A stretch of 64,000 bases of DNA from Thermoanaerobaculia bacterium (lineage in GTDB: Bacteria > Acidobacteriota > Thermoanaerobaculia > Multivoradales > JAHEKO01). Below, one piece after another: positions 17,335 to 25,213 of this stretch. Within the stretch, counting starts at the first letter, position 1. Each line of letters starts with the position of its first letter. The notes beneath the pieces were generated by a model that was not told the DNA's origin, searched no databases, and saw nothing but the letters and a program-made list of their open reading frames with translations. Position numbers and translations under genes: made by a program. Where the stretch lies: positions 28,091-92,090 of the forward strand of contig CALZIK010000054.1 of assembly GCA_945787635.1 (NCBI GenBank). The letters run 5' to 3'.

Positions 17335-18699
17335 CTGAAGCTGCCGTTCGAAGAGAAGACCTACCGGGTTTCCGAGTTCGCCTCGGAAGTGCGAGACGCG
17401 CTTCGCTCGCGGCTGCCTTCCGCGTGGTTGAGCGGCGAGGTGCAGCGGCTGCGCCGCAGCGGCCGCGGGCATCTTTACTTCGAGCTGGTGGAGAAGGGGT
17501 CGGGCGACGACATCGTCGCCAAGCTCGAGGCGGTCGTGTGGCGCAGCGACCTCGAGCAGATCGAAAGGGAACTAGGGCGCCAGGAACAGACCCTCGCCGA
17601 CGGCGTCGAAATTCGTTGCCGTGCGCAGGTTGATTTCTACCCTCCCTTTGGCCGCCTTCAGCTGGTTGTCCGCAGAGTGGATCCGGATTTCACGCTGGGA
17701 CTGATCAGCCGCCGCCGCCGAGAGACGCTCAAGCAGCTCGCCGCCGCGGGCCTGCTGGATCTGAACAAGACGCTCGAGCTGAGTCAGGTCCCATTGCGGG
17801 TCGGGCTCGTGACCTCCTTCGACAGCGCTGCCTACCACGATTTCGTGAGCACTCTTCGCAAGAGCGGCTTCGGCTTCGAGGTCGAGCTTTTCCATTCGGC
17901 GGTGCAGGGTCAGAGCGCCGAGCGCGAGCTCGAGGCCGCGCTTGCGCGCGCAAGCGCGGTGCCTCTTGATTGTCTGGTTGTGGTCCGGGGGGGTGGCTCG
18001 CGAACCGATCTGGCGGTGTTCGACAGCAGGCGGCTCGCCGAGATTCTGGCCCGCTTTCGGGTTCCGGTCATCACCGGCCTCGGCCATGAGATCGACGAAG
18101 CAGTCGCGGATCTCGTGGCTCACACCCGAACCAAGACTCCGACCGAAGCCGGAGAGTTCCTGGTGCGGCAGATGCAGGACGCCGAGGCCCGCGTTGCGCG
18201 GATCGGCGATCGGGTTCTGGCGAGCGCGCAGGGTCGGCTGGCGGCATCGAGGGGGATCCTCGGGACGCTCGGCCGTGAACTGGGTCTGGTCCGCTTTCGG
18301 GTGAGCGCCGCCGGCACGAGGCTGGGCTCTCTGGGCGAGAGGCTCGCCGCGAGCGCCGGCGGACGTCTCGAGTCGGCTGACGGTCGGCTTGGTGCGCGAG
18401 CTTCCCAGTTTCGCGCCCTGGCCATGGTTCGGGTGCGTGAGGCGGCGGGTCGGATCGAACAGCTGGTGGTTCGCGCCGCGAGATCGTCGAGCGTCGACCT
18501 GCGAAGGCAGGCAAAGCATCTGAGCGGCCTCGAACGGCTGTGCAGGCAGCTTTCACCCGAGCGCACCCTCCGACGCGGTTTCTCGATCACGCGCACCGAA
18601 GAGGGTAAGGTATTGCGATCCTCGGCACGGGCCGTTGCCGGAAGCCGGCTCACGACGGAGCTCGCCGAGGGAGTTGTCCGGAGTCGAGTGGAGCGCTGA
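17335..18699 (+). CDS. xseA: Exodeoxyribonuclease VII large subunit
   Basis: The product degrades single-stranded DNA in both directions together with XseB. An N-terminal OB fold (WLSGEVQRLRRSGRGHLYF) precedes the catalytic domain (VGLVTSFDSAAYHDF, VVVRGGGSRTDLAVFD, PVITGLGHEIDEAVAD) and a long helical tail; about 454 residues, normal length. No ATG, GTG or TTG lies before the conserved LPFEEKTYRVSEF. A CTG at 17335 would give MKLPFEEKTY, with GGAG 7 nt upstream, so it is the proposed start. The first conventional start, GTG 17389, would cut the conserved N-terminus. The stop overlaps the xseB ATG. Confidence 0.9.
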   Translation: MKLPFEEKTYRVSEFASEVRDALRSRLPSAWLSGEVQRLRRSGRGHLYFELVEKGSGDDIVAKLEAVVWRSDLEQIERELGRQEQTLADGVEIRCRAQVDFYPPFGRLQLVVRRVDPDFTLGLISRRRRETLKQLAAAGLLDLNKTLELSQVPLRVGLVTSFDSAAYHDFVSTLRKSGFGFEVELFHSAVQGQSAERELEAALARASAVPLDCLVVVRGGGSRTDLAVFDSRRLAEILARFRVPVITGLGHEIDEAVADLVAHTRTKTPTEAGEFLVRQMQDAEARVARIGDRVLASAQGRLAASRGILGTLGRELGLVRFRVSAAGTRLGSLGERLAASAGGRLESADGRLGARASQFRALAMVRVREAAGRIEQLVVRAARSSSVDLRRQAKHLSGLERLCRQLSPERTLRRGFSITRTEEGKVLRSSARAVAGSRLTTELAEGVVRSRVER

Positions 18700-18947
18700 T
18701 GAAAGATGAAGCCAAGAACGAGTCCGAGCTGAGCTTCGGGGACGCCCTTGCCCAGCTCGAAGAGATCCTGGAGCGGATCGAAGCCGAGGAGACCGACATC
18801 GATGAGCTTGCCGGACAGCTCAAGCGGGCCGCGGGCCTGCTCGATCTTTGCCGGGTCAAGATCCACAAAGCCGAAACCGAGGTCAAGCAGATCGTCGCCG
18901 ACCTCGAGAAGGACGATGCACCCGCTCCCGAGGAGGAGGGCGGCTAG
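18699..18947 (+). CDS. xseB: Exodeoxyribonuclease VII small subunit
   Basis: An 82-residue helical protein with the XseB pattern: SFGDALAQLEEILERIE at the start and the LAGQLKRAAGLLDLCR helix. It binds the XseA helical tail to form the active nuclease. ATG overlaps the TGA of xseA by one base, the usual coupled arrangement. The stop is followed directly by the GTG of the rhomboid gene. Confidence 0.9.
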   Translation: MKDEAKNESELSFGDALAQLEEILERIEAEETDIDELAGQLKRAAGLLDLCRVKIHKAETEVKQIVADLEKDDAPAPEEEGG

Positions 18948-19805
18948 GTGTTGTCCAGGCAGACCAGCGGATCCGTCGTCTGCCCGTCGTGCGCGCGTCT
19001 GGTCGGCGTGCGTGAGGAGGTCTGCCCGCACTGCGGACGAAGCAACCCCGGGATGTGGGGCTTTGCAGGAGTCCTGCGCAAGCTTGATCTCGAGGAGAGC
19101 TCGACCCAGCTGATCGTTTGGGGCTGTGTTGGGCTGTACGTGCTGAGTCTCGCTCTCCAGCCTGCGGCGATCTCGTTAGGCGGCGGCCTCTTTGGGCTGC
19201 TGTCGCCGGGGCGCGAGGCGCTGGTGCGGTTGGGGGCGAGCGGTGCGCTTCCGGTCGTTGCCGCCGGTCGGTGGTGGACGGTTCTGACCGCCGGCTGGCT
19301 GCACGGCGGGCTGCTCCACATCTTCTTCAACCTGATGTGGGTGCGCCAGCTCGGCCCGGCGACGACCCACCTCTACGGGCCGGGCCGGATGCTCCTCATC
19401 TACTTGATCTCGTCTGTGGTCGGCTTTTTGGCGAGTTCCCTGGGTGGCGCCTATCTGTACCCGTTGTCTTTTTTGATGGGAGGCTCGCCCTACGCCATCA
19501 GCGTCGGCGCGTCGGCTGCGGTTTTCGGACTCCTCGGCGCGATGGTCTACGCCGGCCGCCGCGGAGTCGGCAGTCACCTGGGCCGTCAGGCGTGGGGCTA
19601 CGCCGTGGCACTCTTCATCTTCGGCCTGATCGTTCCGGGCGTGGACAACTGGGCCCACCTCGGAGGGTTCGTGGGCGGCTACATCCTCGGACGGATCCTG
19701 GATCCGGTGCGGCCCGAGAAACTCGACCACACGGTCGGGGCGGCCGCGCTGCTCCTGGCCACGTTGGCCGCGATCGCTCTGTCTCTTGCCGTCGGCATAC
19801 GCTAG
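18948..19805 (+). CDS. Rhomboid family intramembrane serine protease with zinc ribbon
   Basis: A 285-residue protein. The N-terminus holds a small zinc ribbon (VCPSCARLVGVREEVCPHCG, four Cys), and the rest is a six- or seven-helix rhomboid domain. The catalytic Ser is in SVGASAAVFGLLGA and the His in NWAHLGGFVGGY; the HGGLLHIFFNLMWV helix holds the conserved His-Asn. Rhomboids cut transmembrane substrates within the bilayer. GTG 18948 follows the xseB stop with no gap. The zinc ribbon is a common cytosolic add-on in this family. The substrate is unknown. The next gene encodes a JAMM protease. Confidence 0.87.
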   Translation: MLSRQTSGSVVCPSCARLVGVREEVCPHCGRSNPGMWGFAGVLRKLDLEESSTQLIVWGCVGLYVLSLALQPAAISLGGGLFGLLSPGREALVRLGASGALPVVAAGRWWTVLTAGWLHGGLLHIFFNLMWVRQLGPATTHLYGPGRMLLIYLISSVVGFLASSLGGAYLYPLSFLMGGSPYAISVGASAAVFGLLGAMVYAGRRGVGSHLGRQAWGYAVALFIFGLIVPGVDNWAHLGGFVGGYILGRILDPVRPEKLDHTVGAAALLLATLAAIALSLAVGIR

Positions 19806-19815
19806 AAGCCTGCAT

Positions 19816-20229
19816 TTGCCGGGGCGGATCTGCTCTGCTCTGGCCCGCCATGCGGCCGAAAGCTGGCCGGAGGAGTGCTGCGGGGTTCTGGTCGGATCCG
19901 AGACCCGACCCGGCAGGACCGATGTGAAGATCGCGCTGCCCGGCGACAACCTGAGCCCGGAGCCGACGCGGAGGTTCGTCGTCTCTCCGGCCTCGATTCT
20001 CGAAGCCCAGCGGCATGCCCGGGCGCAGGAGCTCGCGGTGGTGGGCTACTATCATTCGCATCCGGGCGGCTCCGGTCGTCCGAGCGATCTCGATCGGCGG
20101 GACGCCTGGCCGGATACGAGTTATGTCATTCTGGGCCTCGATGGAACCGAGGTGGCATCGGCCCGGAGCTGGCGGCTCGACGGTTCGGTTTTCGTCGAAG
20201 AGGTCGTTGTGACCGATTCAGACCCCTGA
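19816..20229 (+). CDS. JAMM/MPN-family zinc isopeptidase (Mec-like)
   Basis: A 137-residue JAMM domain. The catalytic Glu lies in ESWPEECCGVLVGS, and GYYHSHPGGSGRPSDLDRRD is a complete H-x-H-P-x7-S-x2-D zinc motif. Short bacterial JAMM proteins cut C-terminal residues from ubiquitin-like sulfur carriers or release bound amino acids. TTG 19816 gives a start just before the first helix and avoids overlap with the rhomboid gene; TTG 19786 is an alternative. The stop overlaps the ATG of the E1-like/rhodanese gene, a strong functional link. A MoaD-MoaE fusion lies nearby at 22745-23434. Confidence 0.87.
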   Translation: MPGRICSALARHAAESWPEECCGVLVGSETRPGRTDVKIALPGDNLSPEPTRRFVVSPASILEAQRHARAQELAVVGYYHSHPGGSGRPSDLDRRDAWPDTSYVILGLDGTEVASARSWRLDGSVFVEEVVVTDSDP

Positions 20230-21401
20230 TGACGACAGCAGCTCAAGAACTCCTGACCCACGCGGAGATCCGGCGCTACGGTCGGCATCTCATCCTCCCC
20301 GAGGTGGGCACCTCCGGCCAGGAAAAGCTCAAGCAATCGCGGGTGCTGCTGATTGGAGCCGGTGGATTGGGCTCGCCCGCCGCGCTCTATCTCGCGGCCG
20401 CCGGCGTTGGCACGATCGGTCTCGCCGAGTTCGACACCGTCGACGAAACCAATCTGCAGCGCCAGATCCTGTACTCGAGCGGTGATGTCGGCCGATCCAA
20501 GATTTCAGCCGCCGTCGAGCGGCTGCGAGACATCAATCCCCACGTCGCGATCGAGCCCCACGAGCTGCGCGTCGACGTATCCAACGCCCTCGATCTGATC
20601 TCGGGCTTCGATCTGGTGGTCGATGGCAGCGACAACTTCTCGACGCGCTATCTGATCAACGACGCGTGTGTCCTAGCCGGCAAGCCCGACGTCTTCGGCT
20701 CCATCTTCCGCTTCGAAGGGCAGGTCTCGGTCTTTTGCACTCCGGACGGTCCCTGTTACCGGTGTCTGTTTCCGGAGCCGCCACCTCCGGGCTCCGTGCC
20801 GTCGTGCGCCGAGGCCGGCGTCCTCGGCGTGCTGCCCGGCATCATCGGTTCCCTCCAGGCCAACGAAGCCCTGAAGCTTCTGCTCGGTCGGGGAGAACCG
20901 CTCATCGGGCGCCTTCTTCTCTTCGACGCGCTGGCCTGCGGCTTTCGCGAGTTGACCCTGCCCAGGGACGTCGGATGCTCGGTCTGCGGCGACCATCCGA
21001 CGCGAACGCGTCTCGAGCAGTACGACGAAGCTTGCGCGGCGCCCGAGGCCGAGGCGGGGCCGACCGGGAGCGCTCTGGCAGGCGGCATCGACATCGGTCC
21101 GAAGGAGCTCGAGAAATGGCTCCGCAAGGGAGCCGAAGTGAAGCTCATCGACGTGCGTACGCCGGTGGAGGTCCAGATCTGCCGCCTGGAGCCGGCGTCC
21201 TGGATTCCGATGAGCGAGATCGGCGCCAGATGGGAGGAGCTCGATCCCGGTGAGCGTCTGGTCGTCTACTGCCACCACGGGACACGATCGGCTCAGGTCG
21301 TCCGTTTCCTGCGCTCGCAGGGTCTTTCTGACGTGTGGAATCTGGCCGGCGGCATCGATCGATGGAGCCTGGAGATCGATCCGAGACTGCCCCGGTACTA
21401 G
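20229..21401 (+). CDS. MoeB/ThiF-family adenylyltransferase with C-terminal rhodanese domain
   Basis: The 390-residue product adenylates the C-terminal Gly of a ubiquitin-like sulfur carrier. VLLIGAGGLGSPAALYLAAA is the nucleotide loop, FDTVDETNLQRQIL the conserved Asp/Arg segment, and two zinc cysteine pairs appear as CYRC and CSVC. From about residue 285 a rhodanese domain follows, with active-site Cys in VVYCHHGTRSAQ and the LAGGIDRW end. This is the MOCS3/MoeBR architecture that both adenylates and delivers persulfide sulfur. The start overlaps the JAMM stop (TGATG). The likely carrier is the MoaD part of 22745-23434 or one outside the window. Confidence 0.9.
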   Translation: MTTAAQELLTHAEIRRYGRHLILPEVGTSGQEKLKQSRVLLIGAGGLGSPAALYLAAAGVGTIGLAEFDTVDETNLQRQILYSSGDVGRSKISAAVERLRDINPHVAIEPHELRVDVSNALDLISGFDLVVDGSDNFSTRYLINDACVLAGKPDVFGSIFRFEGQVSVFCTPDGPCYRCLFPEPPPPGSVPSCAEAGVLGVLPGIIGSLQANEALKLLLGRGEPLIGRLLLFDALACGFRELTLPRDVGCSVCGDHPTRTRLEQYDEACAAPEAEAGPTGSALAGGIDIGPKELEKWLRKGAEVKLIDVRTPVEVQICRLEPASWIPMSEIGARWEELDPGERLVVYCHHGTRSAQVVRFLRSQGLSDVWNLAGGIDRWSLEIDPRLPRY

Positions 21402-21416
21402 GCTCGGCGCCTCGAC

Positions 21417-22820
21417 GTGCGACGAGACCTCTTCGGCCCCCTCTTCCTGATCGTGTTGATCGTGATGGCGGCCGGCCTGGCCGGGGTGACCCGCTTTCCC
21501 GACGCGGCCTGGGTTCAAGCGGTTTCGCGCGCCGCGGTGTTCGGCCCCTGGATCGCTCGGCTGGCCGAGCTCTACCGGCGGCCGGCCAAGGAGAGCCTGG
21601 CGCCTGAAGACCCCGGCGATGAGGCGGGCGGTCCGGAGATCGTCTATCGGTTGGATCTCGAGCGGTTCGAAGCCAGGCCCCAGGTCTGGGTACCCGAGGG
21701 CACGGGGCTCTTTGCGGAGCCCGGGCAAGCCTCGTCGCGTCTGGCTACGCTCCGCGCGACCGCCAATCTGAATGTCTTCGACCGGCAGGGCGACTGGTAC
21801 ATGGTTCGCTACGAAGAGGAGAAGGGCTGGGTTCGCCTTGCGGATCTCGTGGAGTCGACGACCCCTCCCCTCGGCAGCGCGCCGGAGCCACCGTTACCGC
21901 TGCCGGCGCGACCACCGGATCCAGAGGTTTTGGCATCGGCGAGGGCTCTTCTGGGAGAGCCCTCGGAGGTCGACTCGCTGGGTCCCTACCGTTTGTACAC
22001 CGACGTTCGGGATCGCGCTTTACTGTCGAACCTTGCCGGGCTTGCCGACCAACTCGAGCCGGCGTATAGCGAACGCTACGGCCTCGAACCGCTGCCCGGT
22101 GCGGCTGAGGCGGTGGTCTTGTTCGAGTCGCCCGAGAGCTATCAGCGCTTCCGACATGCCGATCCCGAGACCCGCGCGGTGCGAGTGCCCGGCTTGGTTC
22201 GCCGTGGCGTGGTCGCCACCTATGCGGGCGATCGCAGCTACGGTGAGATCGCCGCCACCGTGGTTCACGAGCTCACCCATCTGCTCAATCGGCGCGCTCT
22301 CGGGCCGGCATTGCCGCCATGGCTCGACGAGGGGCTGGCCGACGACCTGGGACAATCCCGCATCGAAGGCCGGCGGCTGACGCCGGGGAGGCTCGGGGGT
22401 TCCTTTCGGCGAAGCGGTAACCGGATCGACTACGGGGGCGGCCGGGCGGCCGCGATCGAGCTTCAAAGGGCTCTCAGTGCCGACTCCCTGCCGACGATCG
22501 AAGAGCTGGTGCGGCTCGACTGGGCCGAGTTTCGAACCGCCGAAGGGCGGGCTTTGCGCTACGGTCAGTCGTCGTTTTTTGTTCGCTGGCTGCTCGACGC
22601 TGCCGATCCCGAACTGGCTTCCGGCTTTCGCGCGTTTCTCAGAGACGTCTCCGAGGGCCGTGCGCTCACTCCCGAGGCGCTCGGCGAGCGCCTCGACCGG
22701 CCCTGGAGCTTGCTCGATCGCCGGTTGGCGTCGTTCGTGAAGCTTCAGGCCATCGACGAGGGCGCGCCGTCGGGCGAGAGCGGCTCTTCTTCGCGCCAGG
22801 CCATCGATCCGTCGTCGTAA
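21417..22820 (+). CDS. Membrane-anchored SH3-like/gluzincin metallopeptidase-like protein
   Basis: A 467-residue protein. An N-terminal transmembrane anchor (LFLIVLIVMAAGLAGV) precedes an SH3-like segment (about 85-150, with NVFDRQGDWYMVRYEEEKGW) and a C-terminal zinc-peptidase-like domain with VVHELTHLLNRRALG (HExxH) and PPWLDEGLADDLG, whose Glu would be the third ligand. It probably acts on the outer face of the inner membrane, perhaps on envelope substrates. It begins at GTG 21417, 15 nt after the E1-like gene, so it is likely co-transcribed. Its last 76 nt overlap the convergent MoaD-MoaE gene. Confidence 0.7.
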   Translation: MRRDLFGPLFLIVLIVMAAGLAGVTRFPDAAWVQAVSRAAVFGPWIARLAELYRRPAKESLAPEDPGDEAGGPEIVYRLDLERFEARPQVWVPEGTGLFAEPGQASSRLATLRATANLNVFDRQGDWYMVRYEEEKGWVRLADLVESTTPPLGSAPEPPLPLPARPPDPEVLASARALLGEPSEVDSLGPYRLYTDVRDRALLSNLAGLADQLEPAYSERYGLEPLPGAAEAVVLFESPESYQRFRHADPETRAVRVPGLVRRGVVATYAGDRSYGEIAATVVHELTHLLNRRALGPALPPWLDEGLADDLGQSRIEGRRLTPGRLGGSFRRSGNRIDYGGGRAAAIELQRALSADSLPTIEELVRLDWAEFRTAEGRALRYGQSSFFVRWLLDAADPELASGFRAFLRDVSEGRALTPEALGERLDRPWSLLDRRLASFVKLQAIDEGAPSGESGSSSRQAIDPSS

Positions 22821-23434
22821 TGCTCGAGCTTCCAGATCGGCGTTTCCCGCTTGAGCCGCTCCAGGGCTCGAGCGCAGGCCTCGAAAGCCTCGCGCCGGTG
22901 GGGCGCACGCGCGGCGATGGCGACGCTCAACTCGCCGGTCGGCACGTCGCCCAGGCGGTGGACGATCTTGAGCCGGGCGCCGGACAGCGACAGATCCCGG
23001 CAGATCGTCCGGAGCCGGGCCTCGGCCATGGCCTCATAGCCCTCGTAGGTGATCTTGGTCACGCCGCGCCCGTGGCTGGTCTCGCGGACCCGGCCGAGGA
23101 AGAGGACCTCCGCTCCGCAGGCGGCATCGCCCACGGAAAGCTCGGCGGGATCGATCGGACGCGACACGAGCTCGACGACGGGGTCGGCCTCGCCACCCGA
23201 GACCGGCGGTAGCAGGGCCACTTCGGCGGAGTCCCGTAGAGTTCGATCGGTGGTTACGAGTTGTCCGTCGATGGCGACGGCGAGCCGCGCTCTGATCGGC
23301 GCAAGACCCGGGGCGCGCTGCTCGAGCCGGTCGAGAAGGTCACGCACCGAGGCGGGCTCGTCCAGCTCGATTTCGAGTTGGCGGCAACCCAGGGCTTCGG
23401 CCGCGGAGGCGAAGGCGAGGATCCGAATCTTCAC
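22745..23434 (-). CDS. MoaD-MoaE fusion, molybdopterin synthase
   Basis: The 229-residue protein joins MoaD (residues 1-81, ending LLPPVSGG) to MoaE (from about 90: GAEVLFLGRVRETSHGRGVT, YEGYEAMAEARL, and PIWKLEHYDDGSMAW with the active Lys). It converts precursor Z to molybdopterin. The MoaD diglycine is internal, so the protein must be cut before it can be adenylated, as known for mycobacterial MoaX. The adjacent JAMM protease and E1/rhodanese genes fit that need. GTG 23434 starts VKIRILAF, the usual MoaD beginning. Its 3' end overlaps the convergent peptidase gene by 76 nt. Confidence 0.88.
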   Translation of the reverse strand: MKIRILAFASAAEALGCRQLEIELDEPASVRDLLDRLEQRAPGLAPIRARLAVAIDGQLVTTDRTLRDSAEVALLPPVSGGEADPVVELVSRPIDPAELSVGDAACGAEVLFLGRVRETSHGRGVTKITYEGYEAMAEARLRTICRDLSLSGARLKIVHRLGDVPTGELSVAIAARAPHRREAFEACARALERLKRETPIWKLEHYDDGSMAWREEEPLSPDGAPSSMA

Positions 23435-23507
23435 GACCGGAATGCTAGCAGCCGGCGGGCGTGGCAAGCGGCACTGATAGTGTTGCGCCGCTGGGAGAGC
23501 CGCGAGA

Positions 23508-25166
23508 ATGATCGGAAGCCGTCTGACCAGAGATGCCGTCTACGACAAGCGCGATCGCTTCTGGCGACGGCGCCTGGCGGCTCTTGGCGAGCAGGAAGAC
23601 ACCCTGCGACGAGGCGGCGGCGAAAAGCGGCTCGCCCGGCAGGCGGCCAAGGGCAAACTCAGTGCGCGCGAGCGAATCTCCACGCTTTGCGACCCCGGCT
23701 CCGCTTTTCTCGAGCTGGGACTGTGGGTGGCGCACGGCTTCTATCAGGAGCACGGCGGCGCGCCGGCGGCGGGGGTCGTGGTCGGCATCGGCACCGTGGC
23801 CGGTCATGAAGCGGTCATCGTCGCCAACGACGCGACCGTCAAGGCGGGAGCCTGGTTCCCGCTCACCTGCAAGAAGGTCCTGAGGGCGCAGGAGATCGCT
23901 CTCGAGAACCGCCTGCCGATCGTCTATCTGGTGGACTCGGCGGGCGTCTTTCTGCCAATGCAGGACGAGATCTTTCCCGACAAGGAGCACTTCGGCCGGG
24001 CCTTCTACAACAACGCCAGGCTCTCGGCGGCCGGCGTCTTTCAGATGGCCGCGATCATGGGGCCGTGCGTCGCCGGCGGCGCGTATTTGCCGATCATGAG
24101 CGATGAGTCGCACATCGTCGAAGGCACCGGATCGATCTTCCTAGCGGGCTCGCACCTGGTCAGAGCCGCGATCGGTGAGCAGATCGACAATCAGGCGCTC
24201 GGTGGCGCCTTGATCCAATGCGATGTGTCCGGAGTGGTCGATCACCGGCATCCCGATGACAAGAGTTGTCTGGCCGCCATGCGACGTCAGTTCGCCCAAC
24301 TCGCGACTCCGGAGCGGGCCCGCTTCGCCCGCAGGAGGGCGACCGCGCCCGCGCACGCGCCGGAGGAGATTCTCGGTGTCATGCCGGTCGATCGCACACG
24401 TCCCTATGAGGCCAGGGAGATTCTGGCTCGCCTGCTCGACGGCAGCGAGTTCGACGAGTTCAAGGCGAACTACGGCAAGACCCTGGTGTGCGGAACGGGC
24501 TGGATCGACGGCTGGGCGGTCGGCATCGTCGCCAACCAGCGCTCGATCGTGTCGCGCAAGACCGGCGGCGAGCACGGCGACAAGGAGTTGCAGATCGGCG
24601 GAGTCATCTATTCCGACTCCGCCGACAAGGGCGCCCGGTTTGTCGAGCTCTGCAATCAAAAAGGCATTCCGCTGGTCTTTCTCCAGGATGTGACCGGTTT
24701 CATGGTCGGCGGCCGGGCGGAGCGCGGCGGCATCATCAAGGACGGAGCCAAGATGGTCAACGCCGTGGCCAATTCGGTGGTTCCCAAGATCACCGTGTTC
24801 ATCGGCAACTCCTACGGGGCGGGAAACTACGCGATGTGCGGCAAGGCCTACGGCGCCAGGTTCGTCTACGCGTGGCCTTCGGCGGCGATTGCGGTCATGG
24901 GCGGTGAGCAGGCGTCGCAGACCCTGGCCTCGATCCAACTCAAGAACGGCGGAGACTCGGTCAGCGATGAAGAGAAGCAGCAGTTGTTGGACCGGATCCG
25001 GAAACGCTACAGCGACGCCCTGGACCCACGATACGCAGCCGCCCGGCTTTGGGTGGACGCGATCATCGACCCGACCGAGACCCGGACGGTGGTTTCGCGC
25101 TCGCTGTCGGTGGCGGCGCACAATCCCGAGATGCCGGAGTTCAGGACCGGCGTGCTGCAGACTTAG
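23508..25166 (+). CDS. Acyl-CoA carboxylase carboxyltransferase, methylcrotonoyl-CoA type
   Basis: A 552-residue biotin-dependent carboxyltransferase with N and C crotonase-type halves. KGKLSARERISTLCDPGSAF and PIVYLVDSAGVFLPMQ are typical of the MCC beta subunit, GPCVAGGAYLPIMSDE is the acyl-CoA oxyanion region, and IVSRKTGGEHGDKELQIGG and FLQDVTGFMVG come from the second half. It carboxylates 3-methylcrotonyl-CoA in leucine breakdown. The biotin carboxylase/carrier subunit is not in the window. It leads an operon with a DRE-TIM lyase and a LiuC-like hydratase, which supports the leucine assignment over propionyl- or acetyl-CoA carboxylase. Confidence 0.87.
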   Translation: MIGSRLTRDAVYDKRDRFWRRRLAALGEQEDTLRRGGGEKRLARQAAKGKLSARERISTLCDPGSAFLELGLWVAHGFYQEHGGAPAAGVVVGIGTVAGHEAVIVANDATVKAGAWFPLTCKKVLRAQEIALENRLPIVYLVDSAGVFLPMQDEIFPDKEHFGRAFYNNARLSAAGVFQMAAIMGPCVAGGAYLPIMSDESHIVEGTGSIFLAGSHLVRAAIGEQIDNQALGGALIQCDVSGVVDHRHPDDKSCLAAMRRQFAQLATPERARFARRRATAPAHAPEEILGVMPVDRTRPYEAREILARLLDGSEFDEFKANYGKTLVCGTGWIDGWAVGIVANQRSIVSRKTGGEHGDKELQIGGVIYSDSADKGARFVELCNQKGIPLVFLQDVTGFMVGGRAERGGIIKDGAKMVNAVANSVVPKITVFIGNSYGAGNYAMCGKAYGARFVYAWPSAAIAVMGGEQASQTLASIQLKNGGDSVSDEEKQQLLDRIRKRYSDALDPRYAAARLWVDAIIDPTETRTVVSRSLSVAAHNPEMPEFRTGVLQT

Positions 25167-25213
25167 TTTCGACCCACCGTCGTCCGGTATCATGGTGACG
25201 GGATTTTGAATTG

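Noticed and set aside
24141..25193. Minus-strand frame of 350 codons
   Set aside because: Antisense of the carboxyltransferase gene, which has full motif support.
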